From Actinomycetota bacterium (GTDB lineage Bacteria; Actinomycetota; UBA4738; HRBIN12): a DNA stretch of 64,000 nt. The notes under the pieces are model-generated. The model saw nothing but the letters and a program-made list of their open reading frames with translations. It searched no databases and was not told the DNA's origin. Both the position numbers and the translations under genes were made by a program. The stretch's first letter is position 1. Each line of letters opens with the position of its first letter. Positions 22,268-30,236 of the stretch are shown here, piece by piece. The DNA lies in assembly GCA_026003015.1 (NCBI GenBank), contig BPGL01000001.1, positions 611,353 to 675,352 of the forward strand, in the 5' to 3' direction.

Positions 22268-23572
22268 TCAGCTGCCTCCCCTGAGCTCGTCGGCGATCGC
22301 CCGCTCCAGGCTCGTGCGGATGTCCGCAAGATCGATGCGATCCAGGACCTCGTTGAAGAACCCGAACACGACGAGCCGTTCGGCCTCCTCACGGGAGATC
22401 CCTCGGCTCTGCAGGTAGAAGAGCACGTCCTCGCTCACCGGCCCGACGCTGGCTGCGTGCCCGCAGCGCGTCGGATCGTTGGTCAGGATCTCGAGGTTCG
22501 GGACCGACATCGCGCGCGCCCGATCCGACAGCAGGATGTTGCGGTTCGTCTGGTACGCGTCGCACCGATGGGCGTCGTGGTCGACGATGACGGTGCCCGT
22601 GTAGATCGCGCTCGCAGCGTCCTTCAACGCTCCCTTGTAGAGCAGGTCGCTCGCGCTGCGCGATCCGCGGTGCAGCTGGATCGACCGGTGGTCGATGTGC
22701 TGCTGCCCGTCGCCGAAGTAGACCCCGAGCAACTCGGTGGATGAGCCGTCGCCCGCCAGCTCCACCTCGACCTCCGCGCGGGCGAGCGAGGCGCCGAGGG
22801 CGACCCCGAGCGTCCGCAGCTGCGCATCGCGACCGACGACCGCTCGCTGCACCGCGAGGTGCGTGACGCCCGAGCCCCACTCCTGCAGGGACACGTAGCG
22901 CACGTGCGCGCCCTCGCCGACGACGAGCTCGACCACGGCGTCGGACAACGCCCCGGCGAGCGGCGGCGAGACGTAGCGGTCGATCAGGGTGACCTCGCTA
23001 CCGCGGTCGGCGACGAGGAGCGTGTGCGGGAACACCGCGGCGCGATCTTCCCCCAGGCCCGTGACCGTCTCGATGGGCAGCTCGACCTGCACATCGGGCG
23101 GCACGTACAGGAAGGTGCCGCCGACGCGGAAGGCTCCGTGCAGGGCGGTGAAGACGCTTCGTTCGACCGGGACGAGGTCGTGCAGGTGCGGCTCGACGAG
23201 CTCGGGGTGCTCGGCGGCGGCCCGATCGAGGTCGAGCAGGAGCACCCCGCGCGCCTCGAGCGCCGGGTCGAGCCGCCGCTCGATCGTGGCGCGGCCGTAC
23301 TGCAGACGCAGGCCGGCACGCTCCCCGAGGTCGGCGGCGACCCCATCGAGCACCTCCGGCGCGCTGCTCGACTCGGCACCCGCCGGCACCTGGTCGAAGA
23401 CGAAGCCCGAGACGTCGGTGTAGCGCCACTCCTCGGTCTGCTGGGAGGGCAGCGGCAGGGTTCGGAACGCCTCGAAGGCTCGCCCGCGGATCGCAGCCAC
23501 GAACGCGGGGGCCTCGGGCAGCGCCGCCAGGACGCGCTCGTCGAAGGTCGTCGTCGGCGTGGACGCGCTCAC
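22268..23572 (-). CDS. sufD: Fe-S scaffold subunit SufD
   Basis: The product has 434 residues. The SufBD-fold beta helix is clear (RSIQLHRGSRSASDLLYKGALKDAASAIYTG, DAYQTNRNILLSDRA, HAASVGPVSEDVLFYLQSRGISREEAERL), including the conserved cluster-site His. The GTG start gives SASTPTTTFDERVL. TAGGAT at 23580-23585 (complement) lies 7 nt before the GTG, so sufD may also be transcribed from an internal leaderless promoter in the 84-bp gap behind sufB. Confidence 0.92.
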   Translation of the reverse strand: MSASTPTTTFDERVLAALPEAPAFVAAIRGRAFEAFRTLPLPSQQTEEWRYTDVSGFVFDQVPAGAESSSAPEVLDGVAADLGERAGLRLQYGRATIERRLDPALEARGVLLLDLDRAAAEHPELVEPHLHDLVPVERSVFTALHGAFRVGGTFLYVPPDVQVELPIETVTGLGEDRAAVFPHTLLVADRGSEVTLIDRYVSPPLAGALSDAVVELVVGEGAHVRYVSLQEWGSGVTHLAVQRAVVGRDAQLRTLGVALGASLARAEVEVELAGDGSSTELLGVYFGDGQQHIDHRSIQLHRGSRSASDLLYKGALKDAASAIYTGTVIVDHDAHRCDAYQTNRNILLSDRARAMSVPNLEILTNDPTRCGHAASVGPVSEDVLFYLQSRGISREEAERLVVFGFFNEVLDRIDLADIRTSLERAIADELRGGS

Positions 23573-23579
23573 GACCGGA

Positions 23580-23585
23580 ATCCTA
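23580..23585 (-). promoter_or_regulatory. Internal -10 of the suf operon (TAGGAT)
   Basis: TAGGAT on the minus strand lies 7 nt before the sufD GTG, in an otherwise tight operon. It would uncouple sufD and downstream genes from sufB. Confidence 0.45.
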
Positions 23586-23656
23586 TCAACGGGGTCGGAT
23601 TCGCCGCTCGCGGCGTCCGCCCCGGCCCGGCGCCGCGCCGGGCCGCGACGGCCGGG

Positions 23657-25069
23657 TCAGCCGATCGCGCCCTCCATCTGGAGCTCGATCAGCCGGTTCA
23701 GCTCGACCGCGTACTCCATCGGGAGCTCCCGCGTGATCGGCTCGATGAACCCGTTCACGATCATCGCCGATGCCTCGGCCTCGGTGAGTCCACGGCTCAT
23801 CAGGTAGAACAGCTGATCCTCGCCGATCCGGGCGACCGTCGCCTCGTGCCCGAGCTCGGCGGTCTCCTCCTCGACCTCGACGTACGGGTAGGTGTCGGAG
23901 CGCGAGTCGGGGTCGAGGATCAGGGCGTCGCAGCGGACCATGGACTTGGCGTGGTGGGCGCCCTCCTCGACCCGCACGAGGCCCCGGTACCCGGTGCGCC
24001 CCCCGTCCTTGGACACGGACTTCGAGGTGATCAGGCTCGAGGTGTAGGGGGCGGCGTGGATCGCCTTGCCTCCGGCGTCCTGGTGCTGGCCCCGTCCGGC
24101 GAAGGCGACCGACAGGACCTCGCCGCGAGCCCCTTGGCCGAGCAGGTAGATCGACGGGTACTTCATCGTGACCTTGGAGCCGATGTTGCCGTCGACCCAC
24201 TCCATCACGGCGTCCTCGTAGGCGGCCGCGCGCTTCGTCACGAGGTTGTACACGTTCGTCGACCAGTTCTGGATCGTCGTGTAGCGGACCCGCGCACCGC
24301 GCTTGGCGATGATCTCGACGACCGCGGAGTGCAGCGAGTCGCTCGTGTAGATCGGCGCGGAGCACCCCTCGACGTAGTGCACGTAGCTGCCCTCGTCGGC
24401 GATGATGAGCGTCCGTTCGAACTGGCCCATGTTCTGCGCGTTGATCCGGAAATACGCCTGCAGCGGGATGTCCACGTGGACCCCCGGCGGGACGTAGATG
24501 AACGACCCCCCCGACCACACGGCGGAGTTCAACGCCGCGAACTTGTTGTCGTTCGGGGGGATGATCGTGCCGAAGTACTCGCGGACGAGGTCGGGGTGCT
24601 CGCGCACGGCCGAGTCCATGTCGGTGAACAGCACGCCTTGGCGGTCCAGATCGTCCTTGATCTTGTGGTAGACGACCTCGGACTCGTACTGCGCGCTCAC
24701 CCCACCGAGGTAGCGCTTCTCGGCCTCGGGGATCCCGAGCCGGTCCCAGGTCGCGCGGATGTCCTCAGGAAGCTCCTCCCAGCTGCGCGCCTGCTTCTCC
24801 GTCGAGCGGATGAAGTAGTAGATGTCCTGGAAGTCGATCCCCGAAAGGTCCGCGCCCCACCAAGGCATCGGTCGGCGCTCGAAGTGCTCGAGCGCCTTCA
24901 GGCGGAAGCGCCGCATCCACTCGGGCTCGCTCTTGAGCCACGAGATCTCCTCGACGACCTCGCGCGACAGGCCCTTCTTCGGGGTGAACACGTAGTGGGC
25001 CGGATCGCTCCAGCCGAAGCGGTACCCCTTGCTCAGCTCTCGGAGGTGCTCTTCCTGGGTGACGGCCAC
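23657..25069 (-). CDS. sufB: Fe-S scaffold subunit SufB
   Basis: The product has 470 residues. SufB motifs [32 protein letters not shown] (conserved Cys), [16 protein letters not shown] and [28 protein letters not shown] are all present. SufB with SufC and SufD builds the cluster. I prefer the GTG at 25069 ([11 protein letters not shown]) over an upstream ATG at 25087 because GGAGGAG lies 8 nt before it. It is the first gene of the operon; a -10 and a 15-bp palindrome are upstream. Confidence 0.93.
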   Translation of the reverse strand: MAVTQEEHLRELSKGYRFGWSDPAHYVFTPKKGLSREVVEEISWLKSEPEWMRRFRLKALEHFERRPMPWWGADLSGIDFQDIYYFIRSTEKQARSWEELPEDIRATWDRLGIPEAEKRYLGGVSAQYESEVVYHKIKDDLDRQGVLFTDMDSAVREHPDLVREYFGTIIPPNDNKFAALNSAVWSGGSFIYVPPGVHVDIPLQAYFRINAQNMGQFERTLIIADEGSYVHYVEGCSAPIYTSDSLHSAVVEIIAKRGARVRYTTIQNWSTNVYNLVTKRAAAYEDAVMEWVDGNIGSKVTMKYPSIYLLGQGARGEVLSVAFAGRGQHQDAGGKAIHAAPYTSSLITSKSVSKDGGRTGYRGLVRVEEGAHHAKSMVRCDALILDPDSRSDTYPYVEVEEETAELGHEATVARIGEDQLFYLMSRGLTEAEASAMIVNGFIEPITRELPMEYAVELNRLIELQMEGAIG

Positions 25070-25102
25070 GGTGTCGGCTCCTCCCACTCCGTTACGGGTT
25101 CG

Positions 25103-25108
25103 ACCCTA
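25103..25108 (-). promoter_or_regulatory. Probable suf operon -10 (TAGGGT)
   Basis: TAGGGT on the minus strand lies about 34 nt before the sufB GTG and 18 bp downstream of the GACATC/GATGTC palindrome. Confidence 0.45.
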
Positions 25109-25125
25109 TCGATTCGACGGGGTTC

Positions 25126-25140
25126 GACATCCCTGATGTC
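25126..25140. promoter_or_regulatory. Perfect 15-bp palindrome upstream of sufB, candidate operator
   Basis: GACATCCCTGATGTC is a perfect inverted repeat with a 3-bp centre. It overlaps the -35 position of the suspected suf promoter. A repressor or activator of the suf operon could bind here; no SufR-like gene is next to it. Confidence 0.5.
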
Positions 25141-25217
25141 ACGATAGCCACCCGCGCCGCCAAAGTCCATCCTGAAGGTCGGATTTCCACCGCGGCCGCG
25201 CGAGGGCGTCGCGGCCC

Positions 25218-25556
25218 CTAGCGGCGACTCGGGCGACGTCTCGGCGCGGCCCCGTCCACGGGTCGAAGCAGGTCGAGCAGCTCGCCGACCGCGTGGCGCT
25301 CCTCGAGCGGGTGTCGCAGCGGCAGCTCCGTGTGCAGCTCGTACACGTTGCGGCGTCCTGAGCGCCGCCGGGTGAGGTAGCCCTCTCGCTCCAGCTCCGC
25401 GACGATCCGCTGAGCGGCCCGCTCGGTGATCCCCACCCGCTCGGCGATCTCCCGGAGGCGGATCCCCGGGTCACGGGCGATCGCGAGCAGGACGTGCGCG
25501 TGGTTCGTGAGGAACGTCCAGCGCCGCGTCCCCTCCCCCGTGGCTGCCTCGCTCAT
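25218..25556 (-). CDS. Small winged-helix transcriptional regulator
   Basis: The product has 112 residues with one winged helix-turn-helix (HVLLAIARDPGIRLREIAERVGITERAAQRIVAELEREGYLTRRRSGRRNVYEL), resembling the MarR/HTH_24 group. It has no Cys, so it is not SufR and not a cluster sensor, although it stands upstream of sufB in the same direction. It is divergent from the bicarbonate transporter gene, and the AT-rich inverted repeat between them is the natural operator. It probably controls that transporter and itself. Confidence 0.75.
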   Translation of the reverse strand: MSEAATGEGTRRWTFLTNHAHVLLAIARDPGIRLREIAERVGITERAAQRIVAELEREGYLTRRRSGRRNVYELHTELPLRHPLEERHAVGELLDLLRPVDGAAPRRRPSRR

Positions 25557-25641
25557 CTGTGCTCGCCGACCCTTCTCGCCGGCGCTCCGGCCAACCGCTC
25601 CGGCCGGCCGCTCCGGCGCGCAGCCGATGGTAGGTGGTACT

Positions 25642-25672
25642 ATATACGACATGCATAACACGTATCGTATAT
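25642..25672. promoter_or_regulatory. AT-rich inverted repeat between regulator and sbtA
   Basis: Arms ATATACGA (25642-25649) and TCGTATAT (25665-25672) match perfectly around a 15-nt centre. The site is a strikingly AT-rich patch in this genome and holds -10-like TATA stretches for both directions. It probably binds the adjacent winged-helix regulator. Confidence 0.6.
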
Positions 25673-25721
25673 CTGCTATCTCTGACCCACGGCGCTCAGC
25701 ATCCCGGCCGGGCCTCGCGCC

Positions 25722-26684
25722 ATGACGCACATCCTGCGCGAGAACCTCCTGTCCCCACCGATCCTGGCCTTCGGGATCGGCCTCCTGGCGGCGGCGAGCG
25801 GACTCCGGCCCGTGGCCCACGTGCAGCTGCCGACGTGGCTGTCCAAGGCGCTGTCGCTCTCGCTGCTGGGGACGATCGGCCTCAAGGGAGGGATGGCGCT
25901 CGCGGAGAGCCACCTCCGTGAGCTCTGGCTCCCCTCGGTCGCCGCGCTCACCCTCGGCTGCACCACCCCCGTGCTTGCCTTCACCGCCCTGCGCCGGCTG
26001 GCGCGCCTGCCTCGCGAGGACGCGGCGGCCGTGTCCGCCCACTACGGCTCGGTCTCGGTCGTGACCTTCACGGCAGGCCTGGCCTTCGTCCGCCTCGCTG
26101 GACTGCCGTACGAAGGCTTCATGCCGACCCTGCTCGCCCTCCTCGAGGCTCCGGGGATCCTCGTCGCGCTCCTGCTGGCCAGAGGCGCCGGACGGCTGTC
26201 GCTGCGCCAGGCCGCGCTCGACGTGGCCTCCGGCCCCTCCTTCCTCGCACTCGGCTCGGGGATCGCGGTCGGCCTGGCAGCCGGACCGCTCGGCGGCTCC
26301 GCGACGCCGCCGGGCTTCAACACGGTCTTCCTCACCCTCCTCACCGTGTTCCTGCTCGAGATGGGCGTCTTGGCCGGACGGCACCTGCGGCGTGCGCGGA
26401 CCGTCGGGCCGGTGCTCCTCGGGTTCGCGCTCGTCGCGCCCCTGGTGAACGGCGGGCTCGGCGTGCTCCTCGGGAAGGCGGCCGGGCTGTCGATCGCCGG
26501 CACCATGCTCCTGGGGGTGCTCGGCGCAAGCGCCTCCTACATCGCCGCACCCGCGGCCGTGCGGCTCGCGCTACCCCAGGTCGATCCCGCACGGTACCTC
26601 ACGCCCGTGCTCGGGGTGACCTTCCCGTTCAACCTCACGATCGGGCTGCCCGTCTACCTCTTCCTCGCCCGCCTCGTGCACTGA
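25722..26684 (+). CDS. sbtA: Sodium-dependent bicarbonate transporter, SbtA family
   Basis: The product has 320 residues, about ten transmembrane helices with the SbtA internal-repeat signatures SAHYGSVSVVTFTAGLAF and LGASASYIAAPAAVRLALP. SbtA imports bicarbonate with sodium. The usual partner, a PII-like SbtB, is not beside it; the divergent winged-helix regulator is. The start ATG has no strong ribosome-binding site. In a presumably heterotrophic organism the bicarbonate could serve carboxylation reactions or pH homeostasis; that is inference. Confidence 0.85.
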   Translation: MTHILRENLLSPPILAFGIGLLAAASGLRPVAHVQLPTWLSKALSLSLLGTIGLKGGMALAESHLRELWLPSVAALTLGCTTPVLAFTALRRLARLPREDAAAVSAHYGSVSVVTFTAGLAFVRLAGLPYEGFMPTLLALLEAPGILVALLLARGAGRLSLRQAALDVASGPSFLALGSGIAVGLAAGPLGGSATPPGFNTVFLTLLTVFLLEMGVLAGRHLRRARTVGPVLLGFALVAPLVNGGLGVLLGKAAGLSIAGTMLLGVLGASASYIAAPAAVRLALPQVDPARYLTPVLGVTFPFNLTIGLPVYLFLARLVH

Positions 26685-26694
26685 TGGCGGGTGC

Positions 26695-27543
26695 TCAGGC
26701 CCGCTCGTCCCCGAGCGCCACGGGCGCGCCGACGAGCGACCCGTACTCGGTCCAGGACCCGTCGTAGTTCTTGACGTTCGGATACCCGAGCAGCTCACGC
26801 AGGGCGAACCACGTGTGGCTGGAGCGCTCGCCGATCCGGCAGTACGCGATCACCTCACGGTCAGGCGTGATCCCCTCGCCCTCGTAGAGCGCGCGCAGCT
26901 CCTCGGGCGAGCGGAACGTGCCGTCGTCGTTCACGGCCTTGGCCCACGGGATGTTCGCGGCGCCGGGGATGTGGCCGGGCACCTGCGACTGCTCCTGCGG
27001 CAGGTGGTCGGGGGCGAGCTTCTCGCCCCGGAACTCCTCCGGAGAGCGCACGTCGACCAGACCGATCCCGGTGCCCACCTTCGCCAGGACCTCGTCGCGG
27101 AGGGCGCGCAGCTCCGGTCGCTCCGGCCCTTCGATCCGGTAGCCGGTCGGCTCGTAGGCCGGGACCTCCTGGACGAGCTCCCGGCTCTCGAGCTCCCACT
27201 TCTTTCGGCCGCCGTCGAGCAGCTTCACCCGATCGAAGCCCCGCAGCTTCAAGATCCAGTACGCGTAGGCCGCGAACCAGTTGTTGTTGCCGCCGTAGAG
27301 CACGACCGTCGTGTCCGGCCCGACGCCCGCGCTGGACAGGAGCTCCGACAGCTCCTCGCGCGAGACGTAGTCGCGCCCGACCTTCGCGTGCAGGTCGGTC
27401 GCCCAGTTCCAACCGACGGCGCCCCGGATGTGGCCCTTGTCGTAGGCGCTCGTGTCCTCATCGACCTCGATCACCCGCACGGTCGGGTCGTCGAGGTGCT
27501 CCTCGAGCCAGTCGGTTGTGACCAGCACTTCCTCGTAGGCCAT
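26695..27543 (-). CDS. Sulfurtransferase, two-domain rhodanese (SseA/CysA2 type)
   Basis: The product has 282 residues: an inactive N-terminal rhodanese domain (YDKGHIRGAVGWNW) and a catalytic C-terminal domain with the active cysteine in the loop CRIGERSS. It transfers sulfane sulfur from thiosulfate or 3-mercaptopyruvate. The ATG at 27543 follows AGGAGG at 7 nt. A short ORF rich in cysteine (27637-27675) and a palindromic promoter lie upstream, which suggests cysteine-responsive control. Confidence 0.9.
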   Translation of the reverse strand: MAYEEVLVTTDWLEEHLDDPTVRVIEVDEDTSAYDKGHIRGAVGWNWATDLHAKVGRDYVSREELSELLSSAGVGPDTTVVLYGGNNNWFAAYAYWILKLRGFDRVKLLDGGRKKWELESRELVQEVPAYEPTGYRIEGPERPELRALRDEVLAKVGTGIGLVDVRSPEEFRGEKLAPDHLPQEQSQVPGHIPGAANIPWAKAVNDDGTFRSPEELRALYEGEGITPDREVIAYCRIGERSSHTWFALRELLGYPNVKNYDGSWTEYGSLVGAPVALGDERA

Positions 27544-27583
27544 CGTGATCCTCCTGTTCGCGTCGAAGCCGGTCGGGGGCGCG

Positions 27584-27602
27584 CTCCGCGGGCGGCGCGG
27601 AG
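27584..27602 (-). promoter_or_regulatory. Hairpin in the rhodanese leader
   Basis: CTCCGCG and CGCGGAG form a perfect 7-bp stem with a 5-nt loop, about 41 nt before the rhodanese start and behind the Cys-rich ORF. It has no U-tract, so it is not an intrinsic terminator, but it could affect translation of the rhodanese. Confidence 0.4.
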
Positions 27603-27636
27603 GCTCGGGGGACGTGCGGCGCGGGCCGGGTTCAGC

Positions 27637-27675
27637 TCACGCCGCGCATCGACAGCACAGACGGCAGGGGATCAT
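27637..27675 (-). CDS. Cysteine-rich leader peptide (12 aa) upstream of rhodanese
   Basis: The ORF reads MIPCRLCCRCAA, with four Cys in twelve codons, and ends 93 nt before the rhodanese start on the same strand. Short Cys-rich upstream ORFs before sulfur-assimilation and rhodanese genes are known in mycobacteria, where ribosome stalling at Cys codons tunes the downstream gene. It is visible only by reading the leader; a chance ORF of this length is possible, but four TGC/TGT codons in twelve is unusual. I see no strong ribosome-binding site. Confidence 0.6.
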   Translation of the reverse strand: MIPCRLCCRCAA

Positions 27676-27739
27676 CGCGCCGACCAGCCCACGGCACCGC
27701 GTCCGGATCACCTGAGATCCCAGCCCTCCCGTCGGGTTC

Positions 27740-27760
27740 GCAGGTGCACTATGTACCTGC
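27740..27760. promoter_or_regulatory. 21-bp palindrome over the rhodanese promoter
   Basis: GCAGGT at the left and ACCTGC at the right form the arms, with two further matching pairs inside; eight of ten positions are symmetric. On the minus strand the core TACATA/TAGTGC is the only -10-like sequence upstream of the Cys-rich leader ORF, so a bound protein would block the promoter. Confidence 0.5.
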
Positions 27761-27800
27761 AACGCGCGCGGCGCGTCAAGGCGCGCGGCGCGTCGAGGCG

Positions 27801-28146
27801 TCAGAAGATCCCGAGCGCGGCCTTGGCCTCGTCGGACATCATCTCCGGGGTCCACGGCGGACGGATGACGAACTCGGGCCGCACCTCCCCGACGCCGGGG
27901 ACGGCCGCGAGGAACGCCCGGATCTGGTCCTCGATGAGCGGGCCGATGGGGCACCCCATCGTCGTGAGGGTGTATCGGACGTCGACGCCGCCCCGCGTCG
28001 TCGACCTGCACGTCGTAGACCAACCCCAGATCGACGATGTTGAGCCCGAGCTCGGGGTCGACGACCTGCTTGAGCGCCTCCCACACGCGGTCCAGGACGT
28101 CGGCGGTTGCGCCCTCGCGCGCCACCGGTGCGTTCGACCCCTCCAT
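27801..28146 (-). CDS. DUF59/MIP18-family Fe-S maturation protein (SufT-like), one frameshift
   Basis: The product has about 114 residues. The N-terminal DUF59 part (VWEALKQVVDPELGLNIVDLGLVYDVQV) is clear; one extra G near 27998 breaks the frame, and its removal yields GGVDVRYTLTTMGCPIG with the conserved Cys and a C-terminus ending KAALGIF. SufT-type proteins help mature Fe-S enzymes. In many Actinomycetota the gene follows sufU; here it is about 8 kb away. The ATG at 28146 has GAGGAG 11 nt upstream. Confidence 0.8.
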
Positions 28147-28212
28147 CGCGGTTCCGCTCCTCGCTCGGCCTATGCTGTATACGGTACCGCGGGAGCGGGA
28201 ACCTCCGCGGAC

Positions 28213-28249
28213 ACGAACGGGCCGAGACGAACGGGCCGAGACGAACGGG
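28213..28249. repeat. 14-bp tandem repeat in the response-regulator leader
   Basis: The unit ACGAACGGGCCGAG occurs 2.6 times without mismatch, directly before the AGGGAG ribosome-binding site of the next gene. An imperfect inverted repeat (CCGCGG...CTCCGCGG) precedes it. Copy-number change here would alter the leader length. Confidence 0.75.
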
Positions 28250-28259
28250 AAGGGAGCCC

Positions 28260-28904
28260 ATGCCGCCGATCCGGGCGCTGATCGTCGACGACCACCCCGT
28301 CACGCGCGAGGGGCTTCGCACCGCGCTCGAGCTGTCCGACGACGCCGTCGTCGTGGTCGGCGAGGCGGCGACCGGCGAGGAGGCGGTCGAGCGGGCCCGC
28401 GAACTCGCCCCCGACGTCGTGTTCATGGACGTGCGGATGCCCGGGATGGACGGGATCGAGGCCACCCGCAGGATCCGGGAGGCGGCGCCGAACGCGAAGG
28501 TCATCTTGATCACGATCGACGAATCCCGGCGGGCGATCTCCGAAGCGATCCAGGCCGGCGTGTCCGGCTACCTGCTGAAGGACGCCTCCCCCGACGCCCT
28601 CGTCGACGCCGCCCGCAACGCCGTCGAGGGCAACGCGGTGATCCATCCGCAGCTCACGAAGACCTTCATCGAGGAGGCCAGCGGCTCGGAGGCCGGTGGG
28701 CAGCAGGCCCCGGCGCTGTCGCGGCGGGAGCGCGAGATCCTCCAGAAGGTGGCCGACGGCGCGACGACGCGCCAGGTCGCCAACGAGCTCGGGATCTCGC
28801 CGCACACGGTCAAGACCCACCTGGAGCGGATCTTCGAGAAGCTCGGGGCCAACGACCGCGCCCAGGCGGTCGCGATCGCGATCCGCACCGGCATCGTCCA
28901 CTGA
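28260..28904 (+). CDS. NarL/FixJ-family response regulator
   Basis: The product has 214 residues: REC domain with Asp57 as phosphorylation site (VFMDVRMPGMDG), Thr85 and Lys107 (GYLLKDAS), then a LuxR-type helix-turn-helix (LSRREREILQKVADGATTRQVANELGISPHTVKTHLERI). It acts as a DNA-binding output, probably of the kinase that follows 59 bp downstream. The ATG at 28260 has AGGGAG 4 nt upstream. Confidence 0.9.
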   Translation: MPPIRALIVDDHPVTREGLRTALELSDDAVVVVGEAATGEEAVERARELAPDVVFMDVRMPGMDGIEATRRIREAAPNAKVILITIDESRRAISEAIQAGVSGYLLKDASPDALVDAARNAVEGNAVIHPQLTKTFIEEASGSEAGGQQAPALSRREREILQKVADGATTRQVANELGISPHTVKTHLERIFEKLGANDRAQAVAIAIRTGIVH

Positions 28905-28963
28905 CCCCCACCGGCGACGCTCCCCCTCAACCGGCCGAGGTGCGGGCCGATATCGGGGGTGAG

Positions 28964-30160
28964 ATGGCCACGACCGTCCTGGTCTGCGACACGCCCGACG
29001 AGGTCGCCCTGCTGCAGTACCACTTCCTCCGGGAGGCCCCGGACCTGCTCGTCGAGGCGACGACCGATCCCGTCCACGCCGTCGACACCGCGCTGCGCGT
29101 CCGGCCCGACGTGGTCGTGTGCGATCCGCAGCTCGACGGCCTGGCCGACGGCGAGCTCATCCGGCGCCTGCGGGCCTCGAGCCCGCACGTGAAGATCGTC
29201 GCGCGCAGCCTCGTCGCCGACGCCGCGCTCGTCGCGGCCGCGCTCGGCGCCGGGGCGGCGGCCTTCCTCACGAAGACCGAAACCCCCCAGGAGGTGATCG
29301 CCGCGATCCGATCGGTCGCCTCGGGCGCCGTCGTCCTCTCGCCGGTCGCGGCCGCCATCCTGGGCGACGAGCTCGCCCAGCTGACGGGGCACCTGCGCGA
29401 GGTCGAGGCGGAGCTCGCGACGCTGCGGGAGGACGTGTCGGCGGGCGCCTCGGCCAAGGCCGACTTCCTCGCCAACATCTCCCACGAGCTGCGCACGCCG
29501 GTGACGGTCGCGAAAGGGATCGCCTACGTGCTGCGCAACCCGGCCGTGCCCGAGGACGAACGCCAGCAGTTCCTCGATCAGCTCCAGGCCTCGCTCGACA
29601 AGCTCATGGCCATCGTCGACGAGATCATCACCGTGGCCGAGCTCGAGCGCGGGACGTTCACCCTCGAGCTCACCCGCACGGACCTCGCCCCCCTGATCCG
29701 CCACGCGGTCGACGAGGTCTCCCGTCAGTACCCCCAGCAGCCGATCGAGACGCAGGTCCCCGACGCCCTCGTCGCGATCGCCGACGGTTCCCGGATGGGG
29801 GCCGTCGTGCGGGAGCTGCTCGACAACGCCTGCCGCTACTCGCCGCCGGGAAGGCCGGTGGAGATCGTCGCCCGCGGTCTCGAGGAGGGGGTGGTGGTCC
29901 AGGTCACCGACCACGGGGAGGGACTCGATCGCGCCGTGGCCGCGCAGGCGTTCGAGCAGCCGTTCTCGACGGGCGAGGGGGTCCTGCGCAAGGAGAAGGC
30001 CGGGATCGGGGTCGGACTGCATCTGGCCCGCCAGGTCGTCGTCGAGCACGGCGGCGTGATGTGGTCCGACCCGCTCCCCGGCGGTGGTACGCGGGTCTCG
30101 TTCTGCATCCCGAGCCACGAGGGCGAGCGCCTCACCGCTCCCCCGCTCGGGGCAGCCTGA
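28964..30160 (+). CDS. Histidine kinase with N-terminal receiver domain
   Basis: The product has 398 residues and no membrane segment. Residues 1-120 are a receiver-like domain (Asp54 in VVVCDPQLDG, Lys104 in FLTKTE), 130-165 a short coil, then HisKA with His174 (FLANISHELRTPV) and a HATPase_c domain (ELLDNACRYSPPG, GIGVGLHLARQVVVEHGG). The receiver stands before the kinase, so the protein could be a phosphorelay node controlled by another kinase. The preceding response regulator is the probable target. Confidence 0.85.
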   Translation: MATTVLVCDTPDEVALLQYHFLREAPDLLVEATTDPVHAVDTALRVRPDVVVCDPQLDGLADGELIRRLRASSPHVKIVARSLVADAALVAAALGAGAAAFLTKTETPQEVIAAIRSVASGAVVLSPVAAAILGDELAQLTGHLREVEAELATLREDVSAGASAKADFLANISHELRTPVTVAKGIAYVLRNPAVPEDERQQFLDQLQASLDKLMAIVDEIITVAELERGTFTLELTRTDLAPLIRHAVDEVSRQYPQQPIETQVPDALVAIADGSRMGAVVRELLDNACRYSPPGRPVEIVARGLEEGVVVQVTDHGEGLDRAVAAQAFEQPFSTGEGVLRKEKAGIGVGLHLARQVVVEHGGVMWSDPLPGGGTRVSFCIPSHEGERLTAPPLGAA

Positions 30161-30236
30161 GGCCGACTCGCACGACGCCGCGCCGGGGGCTATCCTCCCG
30201 CCAGGGTTCGCCCCCGACCTGTGGGAGGAACGGCAC

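Noticed and set aside
25218..25556. The winged-helix gene as SufR of the suf operon
   Set aside because: It has the right position but no cysteines and less than half the length of SufR, and the operator-like repeat lies on its other side.
27584..27602. Intrinsic terminator in the rhodanese leader
   Set aside because: There is a stem but no U-tract on the minus strand.
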